Shown: piece by piece, positions 36,598 to 44,727 of the stretch | How positions within the stretch are numbered: the stretch's first letter is position 1 | Layout: each line of letters begins with the position of its first letter | Assembly: GCF_000022025.1 (NCBI RefSeq) | Contig: NC_011886.1 | Location: 4,331,538-4,395,537 of the forward strand | Direction of reading: 5' to 3' | Source of the DNA: Pseudarthrobacter chlorophenolicus A6 | GTDB lineage: Bacteria > Actinomycetota > Actinomycetes > Actinomycetales > Micrococcaceae | Length of the DNA: 64,000 nt | Notes under the pieces: model-generated | The model's database searches: none | What the model saw: only the letters and a program-made list of their open reading frames with translations | Told to the model about the DNA's origin: nothing | Translations under genes and position numbers: made by a program

Positions 36598-38280
36598 TCA
36601 GCGTGCACGTTCAACGCGCTTTTCATCCCACACCGGCTCCGCGGATTCATAAACCTTGCCGTCAGAACCGAAGACCAGGAACCGGTCGAAGGTCCGCGCG
36701 AACCAGCGGTCGTGCGTTACGGCAAGGACGGTGCCTTCAAAGTGGTCGATGGCCCGTTCCAGTGCCTCGGCTGAGTGCAGGTCCAGGTTGTCCGTGGGCT
36801 CATCGAGCAGGAGCAGCGTGGCGCCGGACAGCTGCAGGAGCAGGATCTGGAACCGTGCCTGCTGCCCGCCGGAGAGCGATTCGTATTTCTGCTCCGACTG
36901 GCCGGCCAGGCCGTACCCGTCCAGGGCGCCCGCCGCCGCTTCACGGCCAAGGCCGGACCTGTGTTCGTCTCCCCGGTGCAGGATCTCCAGCAACGTCTTG
37001 CCCAGGAGGTCCGGACGGACGTGGGTCTGGGCGAAGAAGCCGGGCCGGATCCGCGCGCCCAGTTTCACGGTCCCTTCGTGCGGGACCTCCGCGATCTCTA
37101 CGTCGGATACGGGTACATGCTCGCGCTCGGGGTCGGTGCCGCCCGTAGCGAGAAGCCGCAGAAAGTGGGATTTGCCGGACCCGTTGGAGCCCAGGACCCC
37201 CACACGGTCACCGAACCACACCTCGGTGGAGAACGGCTTCATCAGCCCGGTGAGCTCCAGCCGCTCGGCCACGATGGCGCGCTTGGCTGTCCTGCCGCCT
37301 TTGAGCCTCATCTGGACGTTCTGTTCAACCGGCAGGGCCTCGGGCGGGCCCGCCTCAAGGAACTTGGCCAGTCGGGTCTGGGCTGCGTGGTACCGGTTGG
37401 CCATGTCCGAGCGGAAGGCCGCCTTGTTTTTGTACATGTTGACGAGTTCCTTGAGCTTCACGTGCTCCTCGTCCCAGCGCTTGCGCAACTCCTCGAAGCG
37501 GGCATTCCGGTCTGCACGGGCGTCAACGTAGGAGCCGAACCCGCCGCCGTGGATCCAGGCCGCTGCACCGTTGATTCCCGGTTCCAGGGTGACGATGCGC
37601 CCGGCAGCATTGTTCAGCAGTTCCCGGTCGTGGCTGATGAAGAAGACGGTCTTCCGGGATTCATTGAGCTTGTCTTCAAGCCAGCGCTTGCCGGGCACGT
37701 CAAGGTAGTTGTCCGGTTCGTCGAGCAGCAGCAGGTCATCGGGGCCGGCAAACAGGGCTTCAAGGACCAGGCGCTTTTGTTCGCCGCCGGACAGGCTCGA
37801 CGCCGGGCGGTGCTGCGCGCGGTCGAACGGCAGGCCCAGCGCGGCCATACACACCTCGTCCCACACGGTCTCCACGTCGTATCCGCCGGCGTCGCCCCAG
37901 TCAACGATGGCCTGGGCGTACCGCATCTGGGCGGGCTCGTCATCGTCCTCCATCATGGCCAGCTCCGCCTCGTCCACCTCGCGGGCGGCCGCGGCGAGGG
38001 CAGGGGGAGCTGCGGAGACCAGCAGGTCCCGGACGGTTGAGTCATCGCGGACCTGGCCCACGAACTGGCGCATGATGCCCATGGTCCCGGAGCGGCCCAC
38101 AACTCCCTCATCGGGGACCAGATCGCCGGCGATGATCCGGAACAGTGTGGTTTTTCCCGTGCCGTTCGGTCCGATCAGGGCTGTCTTGGTGCCGTCCGGA
38201 ACCTTGAAGGTCACCCCGTTCAGCAGCTGGGTGCCGTCGGAGAGGAAGTAGTCGATGCCGGAAACGTCAATATGAGCCAC
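36598..38280 (-). CDS. ABC-F family ATPase (translation or antibiotic-resistance factor type)
   Basis: A 560-residue soluble protein with two ABC domains and no membrane segment. The first has GPNGTGKTT, LSGGEQKRL and LLLDEPDNYLD; the second has GSNGSGKS, LSGGQQARF and LLLDEPTDNLD. An interdomain arm rich in charged residues (RNARFEELRKRWDEE) corresponds to the P-site tRNA-interacting linker. Such proteins act on ribosomes, in general translation or in protection from antibiotics; this sequence resembles the widespread Micrococcaceae housekeeping branch. GTG 38280 gives the usual MAHIDVSGIDYFLSDG start; ATG 38292 or 38289 would add 3-4 residues. Confidence 0.88.
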   Translation of the reverse strand: MAHIDVSGIDYFLSDGTQLLNGVTFKVPDGTKTALIGPNGTGKTTLFRIIAGDLVPDEGVVGRSGTMGIMRQFVGQVRDDSTVRDLLVSAAPPALAAAAREVDEAELAMMEDDDEPAQMRYAQAIVDWGDAGGYDVETVWDEVCMAALGLPFDRAQHRPASSLSGGEQKRLVLEALFAGPDDLLLLDEPDNYLDVPGKRWLEDKLNESRKTVFFISHDRELLNNAAGRIVTLEPGINGAAAWIHGGGFGSYVDARADRNARFEELRKRWDEEHVKLKELVNMYKNKAAFRSDMANRYHAAQTRLAKFLEAGPPEALPVEQNVQMRLKGGRTAKRAIVAERLELTGLMKPFSTEVWFGDRVGVLGSNGSGKSHFLRLLATGGTDPEREHVPVSDVEIAEVPHEGTVKLGARIRPGFFAQTHVRPDLLGKTLLEILHRGDEHRSGLGREAAAGALDGYGLAGQSEQKYESLSGGQQARFQILLLQLSGATLLLLDEPTDNLDLHSAEALERAIDHFEGTVLAVTHDRWFARTFDRFLVFGSDGKVYESAEPVWDEKRVERAR

Positions 38281-38320
38281 GGGTTCCATCATCCCACGCC
38301 CAGGTCCCCCGGCTTCTTTT

Positions 38321-38354
38321 CCGGACCTGCTGGCCCGGCGGCCCGCAGGTCCGG
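38321..38354. terminator. Strong 10-bp hairpin after the penicillin-binding protein gene
   Basis: CCGGACCTGC (38321-38330) pairs perfectly with GCAGGTCCGG (38345-38354), and the loop contains a further GGCC/GGCC pairing. It begins 17 bp past the stop. No T run follows on the - strand, so it would be a U-less terminator. Confidence 0.5.
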
Positions 38355-38371
38355 ATATCAGGGCAAGGGCC

Positions 38372-40360
38372 CTACCCGGCGGCGGTGAGGAAAGCCTTCA
38401 GCAGCGGGCCCGAGGTGGTGGCGCCGAGGCCGCCGTCCTCCACGAAGACTGCCACGGCCAGGTCGCCGTGGACGGCCACGATCCAGGCGTGGGTCTTGGG
38501 CGGGTTTTCGTTGCCGAATTCCGCGGTTCCGGTTTTGGCTCCCACAGGTTGGCCGGGAACGCTGGACAGGAACCCGGCGTGGCCGGATGTCACCACGGCG
38601 CGCATCATGTCAGCGAGGGAGGCTGCCTCCGCAGCGGTGATCGGTTTGTCCGACGCCGTCGACGGGGCTTCGGCACTTGCCGTCGCGGAGGGTTGCGCGG
38701 ACGGCGCAGCGGATCCGCTGGCGGTCCCGGCGGCGGCAGCACCGCCGTCGGGGTTCAGGACAAGCTGGGGCGAAACCGGCGCACCCTTGGCCACTGCGCC
38801 GGCCATCATCGCGGCGGCCAGCGGGGAAAGCAACACCTTGCCCTGGCCGATCATGGAAGCGGCGTGCTCCGTTCCGGCGGCCTCGGCGGGGACCGAACCC
38901 AGGAAGGCGTCGGCACCCAGGGACGGCGCCTCGACGGCCAGTCCCATGGCCATCGCCGCTGCCTCAAGCTGGCCCTGGGACACGGAATCCCGGGCGGCGA
39001 TGAACGCCGTGTTGCAGGAATGCGCGAATGCGTCCCGCAGGGTCACCGAGCCGAGCGAGCCTTCCGGGTAGCCCTCGGCATTCTTGAACGTGCGCCCGTC
39101 CACATTCAGCGTGGGGGTGCACTGCACCTTCGAATCCGGCGTCAGCCCGTTGCGGAACATGGCCAGCGAATCAACCATCTTGAACGTCGAACCGGGTGCG
39201 TACTGCCCCAGCATGGCCGTGTTGTAGCCGTTGCTGCCGGGGCCGGAAGCTGCGGCAAGGACGGCACCGCTGGATGGACGGAGTGCCACGATCGCCGAGG
39301 CCGGCTTCACGTCCTGGAGGGTGGTTTCGGCCAGGGTCTGCAGGCGGGGATCCAGGGTGGTCTTAAGCGGAGTGCCCGGCTGGGGCGCGATTTCGAAGAG
39401 GACCCGGCGCGGGTCAGTGGCCGCGGACTGGATCTGTTCACGGGTCAGGTCAGCGCGCTGGGCGCGGATCACGACGGCGTCAGTTCCCCTGAGCTGCTCG
39501 TCGTACTGCTGCTGCAGGCCGCCGACGCCGGTCGCATCTCCGGCGGTCAGCTTGCCTTCCGAGGCTTCGATCTGTTCGGCCGTGGCCTGGCCGACGGACC
39601 CGAGCACGGCGCGGGCGAAGGTCCTGTTGGGCGCGAGCGGCACCGAATCCGGAATCGCGCGGGCACCGGGGATGGCCGCAATCTGTTCGTTGGTGACGGT
39701 GCGGCCTTCTTCGCGCAGGGTGATGGCGGGGACGAATGCTTCCGCGCCCGAGGCCTTGACCTGCTGGGTGTAGCCGGCCGGGTCCACTCCCACAAGGGCC
39801 GCCAGTTTCGCCGCGGAATCGGCCGGATCTGCGGCCCCCAGTTGCGGCTTGTCGATCCCCACGTTCACCACGGGCCGGTAGGTGACCAGCGGGACGTCTC
39901 CGGCTCCCAGGATGTCGGCGCGCTGGGGCGACCGTGTGCCTTTGGTGAGGATCTCCGAATCGTTGAGGTCCGGCGCCAGGCTGGCGGGGTTCCAGACCGT
40001 CAGCCACTTGTCCCCGGACTTCCGGAAGGCAGCGGACGTGGTGTACTTCCAGTCGCTGTCGGCGATCTTCCAGCTGTAGGTCAACGGCGCTGAGGCGTTC
40101 TCGCCGTCCACAGTGATTTCCCCCGCCTCGACGGTGGGCTTGGCCGGGTCCAGGGATGCGAAAACATTCTTCAGCTGCTCGTTTGCTGCTGCAGCGTCTT
40201 TGCCGTCAAAGGCCACGCCGCCAACGTCGAGTCCGGAAACGGCTGATGCCAGCTGCCGGGCTGCGGCTTCCGCGCCGCCCCGTCCGTCGTCGCATGCCAC
40301 CAGCGACGTTCCGAGAATAAGCGCAGCTACGGCAAGTGAAAGTTTTGTTGATTTCCCCAT
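38372..40360 (-). CDS. Lipoprotein-type class B penicillin-binding protein (transpeptidase)
   Basis: A 662-residue peptidoglycan transpeptidase. Instead of a plain membrane anchor it has a lipobox ending VAC at Cys23, so it is probably lipidated. An N-terminal NTF2-like (MecA_N) domain of about 120 residues is followed by a PBP dimerisation domain. The transpeptidase domain has STFK (active Ser, about 390), SCN (about 447) and KTG (about 607). The linker near 540-560 is a low-complexity Ala/Ser/Gly/Pro stretch. Start ATG 40360 is the first plausible lipoprotein signal; the frame is open to 40597 but that part encodes Pro/Arg-rich sequence. Substrate is presumably cross-linkable stem peptides. 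Confidence 0.92.
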   Translation of the reverse strand: MGKSTKLSLAVAALILGTSLVACDDGRGGAEAAARQLASAVSGLDVGGVAFDGKDAAAANEQLKNVFASLDPAKPTVEAGEITVDGENASAPLTYSWKIADSDWKYTTSAAFRKSGDKWLTVWNPASLAPDLNDSEILTKGTRSPQRADILGAGDVPLVTYRPVVNVGIDKPQLGAADPADSAAKLAALVGVDPAGYTQQVKASGAEAFVPAITLREEGRTVTNEQIAAIPGARAIPDSVPLAPNRTFARAVLGSVGQATAEQIEASEGKLTAGDATGVGGLQQQYDEQLRGTDAVVIRAQRADLTREQIQSAATDPRRVLFEIAPQPGTPLKTTLDPRLQTLAETTLQDVKPASAIVALRPSSGAVLAAASGPGSNGYNTAMLGQYAPGSTFKMVDSLAMFRNGLTPDSKVQCTPTLNVDGRTFKNAEGYPEGSLGSVTLRDAFAHSCNTAFIAARDSVSQGQLEAAAMAMGLAVEAPSLGADAFLGSVPAEAAGTEHAASMIGQGKVLLSPLAAAMMAGAVAKGAPVSPQLVLNPDGGAAAAGTASGSAAPSAQPSATASAEAPSTASDKPITAAEAASLADMMRAVVTSGHAGFLSSVPGQPVGAKTGTAEFGNENPPKTHAWIVAVHGDLAVAVFVEDGGLGATTSGPLLKAFLTAAG

Positions 40361-40443
40361 GGCGCCATTATCCACCGAGTTGGATGGGCTTTTCCCACGC
40401 CACGGCACCACCGGGCCGGCCGGACGGCAGGACTCCGCCGGTC

Positions 40444-41892
40444 TTACGGGAGGCCAAGGCCGAGGGCCGGGAGCCCCATGCCGAACATGTCCTTGAGGGC
40501 ATACGTGGCGGCGTGCATCCCGGGCATCCCGGTAACTCCGGGGCCGGGAGGCGTGGCCGAGGAGCAAAGGTATACGCCGGGCAACGGGGTCCGCCACGGC
40601 ACGGGTGACACCACCGGCCGCTGGATGAGGCCCCTGAGGTCCATGGTCCCCACGCTGAAATCCCCGCCAATATAGTTCCGGTTATAGCGGGAGAGTTCCG
40701 CCGCGGTGACGGTGTTGGAGTCCACGATCAGGTCGCGGAATCCGGGAGCGAACCGTTCCAGCTGTGCTGTCACGGCCTCTGTCATGTCCTTGGTGGACCC
40801 GGCAGGAACGTGGCAGTACGTCCACAGCGTGTGCCGTCCTGCGGGGGCACGGGTGGCGTCAAAGCGTGAGGGCTGTGCCACAAGGACATACGGGCGGTCC
40901 GGGTGCCTGCCCGCGGTTACCGCATTTTCCGAGCGCGCCAGTTCCTCGCGGGTCCCGCCCACGTGTACGGTTCCCGCGTCAGCCAGCCCGGCGGCCTGCC
41001 ATGGAACCGGACCGGACAGGATGAAGTCCACCTTGCAGGAGCCGTTTCCGTAGCGGAAGGACTCCAGCGATGAGCGGTAGCGATGCGGCAGCGCACCGCC
41101 GGCCATGCCGGCGAATCCGCGTGGGGAAACGTTCAGCAGGGATGCCCGCGCGGGGGGAAGGTCGGTGAGCCGGTCCACCGGAAAGTCCGTGTGGATGAGC
41201 CCGCCGTGGTCCCGGATGTCCTGTGCCAGGGCCGCCGCGATGGCTGCGGACCCGCCCACCGGAATTGGCCAGCCGCCCGCGTGGCCCAAGGCTCCCAGCA
41301 TCAGGCCTGCGCCGGAGGCGGCCAGTGAGGGCTGGTGGGAGATGGCATGGGCGGCCACTCCACTCAGGAGCGCCGGGGCCTTGTCTTCGCGGAACCTGAG
41401 GTTCCACAGGAAAGATCCCTGCTCTGCGGTCCGCGCCCCGAATATCCCGGCGGCCAACGGATTCCTGGGGATCCGCAGCAACTGGTCCTGGGTGAAATCC
41501 ATGATGTCCGCGGTCCGGGCCACCAGCGGTGCCATGAGGTGCCGGTATGCAGCGCCGTCCTTCCCCAGTTCAAAGGCCGTCCTGTCCAGTGACCGGTAGG
41601 CCAGGGCGGCCCGGCCGCCGTCCAGCGGTGAAGCGAAGGAGAGTTCAGGCGTGACCAGGTCCACCCGGCGTGCGAGCTCGAAGGCCCGGAAGAAGGGGGA
41701 GGCCAGTGCCATCGGGTGGACCGCTGAACAGACGTCGTGGAAGTGGCCCGGCTGCATGAGTTCGGTGGTGCGGGTACCGCCGCCGATTGACCCGGCTGCC
41801 TCGAAGACTTCCACGGACAGGCCGGCGCGCGCCATGATGGCCGCCGCCGCAAGTCCGTTGGGTCCTGCACCGACAACGTTGACATCAGGCAT
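40444..41892 (-). CDS. Phytoene-desaturase-like FAD-dependent oxidoreductase
   Basis: A 482-residue flavoprotein of the amine-oxidase/CrtI-like superfamily. A dinucleotide-binding motif (VVGAGPNGLAAAAIMARAG, residues 6-24) and a C-terminal FAD-site block (GVYLCSSATPPGPGVTGMPG) are present. The family includes carotenoid desaturases and other hydride-transfer enzymes; no crtB, crtE or lycopene genes lie nearby, so the substrate is unknown. It starts inside the stop of the GT87 gene (8-nt overlap ATGCCTGA), so the two are translationally coupled. Confidence 0.82.
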   Translation of the reverse strand: MPDVNVVGAGPNGLAAAAIMARAGLSVEVFEAAGSIGGGTRTTELMQPGHFHDVCSAVHPMALASPFFRAFELARRVDLVTPELSFASPLDGGRAALAYRSLDRTAFELGKDGAAYRHLMAPLVARTADIMDFTQDQLLRIPRNPLAAGIFGARTAEQGSFLWNLRFREDKAPALLSGVAAHAISHQPSLAASGAGLMLGALGHAGGWPIPVGGSAAIAAALAQDIRDHGGLIHTDFPVDRLTDLPPARASLLNVSPRGFAGMAGGALPHRYRSSLESFRYGNGSCKVDFILSGPVPWQAAGLADAGTVHVGGTREELARSENAVTAGRHPDRPYVLVAQPSRFDATRAPAGRHTLWTYCHVPAGSTKDMTEAVTAQLERFAPGFRDLIVDSNTVTAAELSRYNRNYIGGDFSVGTMDLRGLIQRPVVSPVPWRTPLPGVYLCSSATPPGPGVTGMPGMHAATYALKDMFGMGLPALGLGLP

Positions 41893-43345
41893 GGGTGGAT
41901 TCCTTCCGGTGCAACAGCGACCCTGACGTCCGGCGGAAATCCAGGCGGAGCCGGTCGGACGCGTTACTGAAGGGGCCGCCGTGCGGATCATCAAGGTTGT
42001 GCCGGCGGATGGGGTCGTAGCGGGGGTCGTAGATGTCCCAGGTGACCCGGGCCATCAGGTAGGTCACGGCGACCATGTGCGCTGCCACCGCCAGCACGTA
42101 GTAGGGCATGTCGAGGTTGTGCTGGGAGGAGCCCGCGCTGGTCACCTGCCCAAGGTACATCCACACCGCGGCCCAGTGCAGGCCCTCGATTCCCTGCCAC
42201 ACCAGGAAATCCCGCCACTTCGGACGGGCCAGCGCAAGCAGCGGAATGAGCCAGAGCACGAACTGGGGTGAATAGGCCTTCCCCGTCAGGACGAAGGCGG
42301 CCACCAGCAGGAACGCCAGCTGCGCCAGGCGTGGCCGGCGCGGAGCGGACAGGGCAACAACGGCAACCAGGACACACGCCAGGGCGAAAAACCCGATGGA
42401 CAGCATGTCAATGGCTGCCGGGCTGATGACGGGCCGTTGAAGCTTTGCCGCCACAAGGTTGTAGGCGAACCACGGCGAACCATATCCTGCGTCCCGGCTG
42501 GCGTTGAACTGGAAGTAGTAGGCCCAGCCGCCGGGATTTGCTGCGGCGAACGGCAGGTTGACTGCTGCCCAGCTGACCGCCGCGGCTGATGTTGTGGCCA
42601 GCAGCGGCCGGAATTTACCGGTACGTACGGCCAACAGGAGGACGGCCGCCGGGAACAAGAGGGCATAGGCGTTGGCTGCTACCGCCAGTCCGGTAAGGAT
42701 TCCGGCAGCGACGGGACGCCGGGCAGCAAAGAAATACATGCCGACGGCCAGCAGGCAGACAGCCCAGAGGTCCCAGTTGATGGTGCCCGCCAGGACCAGA
42801 CCAGGTGCCACGGCCACCATGGCCGCATCCCACGGACGGCGGGCGGAAATCCGGGCTGTAGCAAGGACGGCAATCATGGCCGCCACGGCAAGCAGGACGG
42901 CGTTGATATCGAAGAAAGCCAGCACCCGGGCGTCGGAAATACCCTGGCCCGGGACCAACAGTGCGGTCACACCCGCAACAAGGCCCACCACAACCGGGTA
43001 CTCGAAGGGGCTGCTGACGATGGGGAAGGCGCCATCGGCAAGGCCCCGGTTGCGGAACAGCTCGGGAAGGTCGGAATAGCAGGTGGCGTAGAACTGGGTG
43101 GGGGATTCCCATCCGTACGCCCGGCAGTACCCCTTGGCGAGGACTCCCAGGAGGGCTGCAGCGAGGGTCAGCAAAATGAGCACACGATCCACGGTGAACG
43201 GTCCGGGGGACACCACTCCCGGCTCCGATCTGCGCCCCAACGGCCCGCCCACCAGCTCGGTGAAGTTCCGGAGCAGCACGTCGCTGCGGCTGGGAACAAC
43301 CAGCCTGGACGGTCCACGGCGCCCCCGGGGCTCGGTGTCCTGCAT
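41885..43345 (-). CDS. DUF2029/GT87-like polytopic membrane glycosyltransferase
   Basis: A 486-residue integral membrane protein with about 11 hydrophobic helices, a YGWESPTQFYATCYSDLP loop and the FEYPVVVGLV stretch seen in the DUF2029/GT87 mannosyltransferase-like family of actinobacteria. Such enzymes use polyprenyl-phosphate sugars on the outer leaflet. The frame is open upstream to 43612, but ATG 43345 gives the N-terminus expected for the family. A small SD-led ORF ends 50 bp upstream, and the next gene overlaps it by 8 nt. The acceptor is unknown. Confidence 0.85.
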   Translation of the reverse strand: MQDTEPRGRRGPSRLVVPSRSDVLLRNFTELVGGPLGRRSEPGVVSPGPFTVDRVLILLTLAAALLGVLAKGYCRAYGWESPTQFYATCYSDLPELFRNRGLADGAFPIVSSPFEYPVVVGLVAGVTALLVPGQGISDARVLAFFDINAVLLAVAAMIAVLATARISARRPWDAAMVAVAPGLVLAGTINWDLWAVCLLAVGMYFFAARRPVAAGILTGLAVAANAYALLFPAAVLLLAVRTGKFRPLLATTSAAAVSWAAVNLPFAAANPGGWAYYFQFNASRDAGYGSPWFAYNLVAAKLQRPVISPAAIDMLSIGFFALACVLVAVVALSAPRRPRLAQLAFLLVAAFVLTGKAYSPQFVLWLIPLLALARPKWRDFLVWQGIEGLHWAAVWMYLGQVTSAGSSQHNLDMPYYVLAVAAHMVAVTYLMARVTWDIYDPRYDPIRRHNLDDPHGGPFSNASDRLRLDFRRTSGSLLHRKESTHA

Positions 43346-43395
43346 GTTCCCGAGCTTACAGCCCGCCCCCGGGCGGGAAGCCACGGGGGCGGGTG

Positions 43396-43533
43396 TCAGC
43401 GCAGGCCTCCCATTTGCTGGTGCATCACTGCAAAGGCGTCGTCGCGGTGCTGTTCCAGCAGCCGGCGGTTGAACCCGGCTTTGCCTGGCCGCCTGCGGAC
43501 TCGCGTCAGCAGCTTGCGGATTTTTCGAATCAA
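43396..43533 (-). CDS. Small basic protein of unknown function (45 aa) with a perfect Shine-Dalgarno
   Basis: A short ORF starting at TTG 43533. It is supported by an unusually strong ribosome-binding site (AGGAGGTGAG, 8 nt before the start). The product (MIRKIRKLLTRVRR at the start, then HRDDAFAVMHQQ) is basic with no membrane segment and no recognisable domain. It ends 50 bp before the GT87 gene and may be the first member of that operon or an upstream leader ORF. Without homologues it could be a chance ORF, but the SD argues for translation. Confidence 0.5.
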   Translation of the reverse strand: MIRKIRKLLTRVRRRPGKAGFNRRLLEQHRDDAFAVMHQQMGGLR

Positions 43534-43882
43534 GGTACTCACCTCCTTGGAAGATGTAAGGAAGATTTTGGGCGCGGCAAATAGAGCCATTGCCGAAACG
43601 TGAATTGGGCATAAAGAATCACCGAAAAAGAGGGCACATGAAATTCGGTGAATCAGGCGGCAATTAAAGGCGCACCTGGATAAACGGGAATACCGTCAGC
43701 AGGAGGCGGCTGCCCACAAGCGCGTACGGAAGGTACGGGCACCGATGCACGGGATGCCAAGGCAAACCAAGGCAGGCAGGCATAGACGGCATGCACAGGC
43801 CATGGCACTCAGTTAAATTGCACTCAAGCTTCCGGCAGGTCCGGCATCAAGGAATCCGCCGCCAGCGCGGCGGAATCACGGG
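43534..43882. other. Intergenic stretch between two small SD-led ORFs
   Basis: No gene was found. A stem-loop (AATCCGCCG 43852-43860 and CGGCGGAAT 43867-43875, one mismatch) lies 8 bp after the 31-residue ORF and may act as an attenuator or terminator for it. Short repeats such as AAGGCA and GGCAGG (about 43758-43778) are present but do not form an array. Confidence 0.45.
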
Positions 43883-43978
43883 CTAGTGGCCGGCGCGGCC
43901 CTGCGGAAAGTGCACCTCGTGAGCGGAGGCCGGGGCAGCATTGACGGCCACATTCCATTCGCCAGTCAAAGTCATCAT
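43883..43978 (-). CDS. Possible 31-residue peptide with a strong ribosome-binding site
   Basis: ATGATG at 43978-43973 is preceded by GAGGAGG, 8 nt upstream, giving MMTLTGEWNVAVNAAPAS and then AHEVHFPQGRAGH before a TAG stop. It has no cysteine, no signal peptide and no clear family. A stem-loop follows it directly. It could be a free-standing microprotein, a leader peptide controlling the downstream small ORF and GT87 operon, or a chance ORF. Confidence 0.45.
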   Translation of the reverse strand: MMTLTGEWNVAVNAAPASAHEVHFPQGRAGH

Positions 43979-44142
43979 TCTCCCAACCTCCTCTTCTTTC
44001 ATTCGCGGCATCGTGTGGATGCGGCAGCACGGGCAGTGCCCCGGCAGAAAAGTCCTGGGGCTTGGAATAAAGGTACACCACGAATTACGCTGCGGCTATC
44101 CTTTTGTGCACAAATAGAAGAAATTCTTTAGGTAACTGGTGT
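43979..44142. other. Short gap before the histidine phosphatase gene
   Basis: This stretch holds the ribosome-binding site of the 31-residue ORF (- strand) and presumably a promoter for it. No further gene, hairpin or repeat was identified. Confidence 0.4.
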
Positions 44143-44727
44143 TCAGAGTCCCCAGCGGACAATTGCGGGAGTCTTCTTATCCCATCCGAGCGTGCATACC
44201 TTTGCCGTGCCGAGGACGAAATGCCGGCCTTCAACGGGAGGCAGTTCCAGCCAGCGAGCGGTCAGGATGCGGGAAAAATGCCCGTGGGCCACCACCAGCA
44301 CGTTGTCCATTCCGGATTCGAGGACGCGGCCGATGATCTTGTCAGCCCTCGCCGCCACCTCGTCCAGGCTCTCGCCATTGGGCACGCCGTTGGTCCAGAT
44401 CAGGTAGTCCGGGTTGTCCTTGCGGATGAGGTCGGAACTGATGCCCTCGTAGTCGCCGTAGTTCCATTCGACGGCGAGGGGTTCGTGCTGGGCATCGGGG
44501 AAGCCTGCCAGCTCAGCCGTCCGGCGCGCACGGCGCAACGGGGACGTGAGGACCAGGTCGAAGTCCACACCATCCAGTGCCTTGCGGGCTTCAACGGCCT
44601 GCTGTTCACCTTCAACGGTGAGCGGCAGGTCCGTGAGCCCGGTGTACTGGCCGCTCTTGGACCATTCCGTCTCGCCGTGGCGGAGGATCCAGAGCTGGGG
44701 ACGCGGGGCGAGGGCGGGATTGGTCAC
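44143..44727 (-). CDS. Histidine phosphatase family protein (phosphoglycerate mutase-like)
   Basis: A 194-residue protein with the RHGE motif (LWILRHGETEWSK, catalytic His about residue 16) near the N-terminus and a second active-site region, VVAHGHFSRIL, near residue 147. These are typical of the RHGE branch that includes acid phosphatases and phosphoglycerate mutases; it is too short and lacks the mutase insertions needed to name a substrate. GTG 44727 overlaps the CCA gene stop (GTGA), so it is coupled to it. Confidence 0.88.
   Translation of the reverse strand: MTNPALAPRPQLWILRHGETEWSKSGQYTGLTDLPLTVEGEQQAVEARKALDGVDFDLVLTSPLRRARRTAELAGFPDAQHEPLAVEWNYGDYEGISSDLIRKDNPDYLIWTNGVPNGESLDEVAARADKIIGRVLESGMDNVLVVAHGHFSRILTARWLELPPVEGRHFVLGTAKVCTLGWDKKTPAIVRWGL

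Noticed and set aside
43736..43800. AAGGCA/GGCAGG repetition near the small ORFs as a regulatory array
   Set aside because: The copies are too short and irregular to distinguish from chance.
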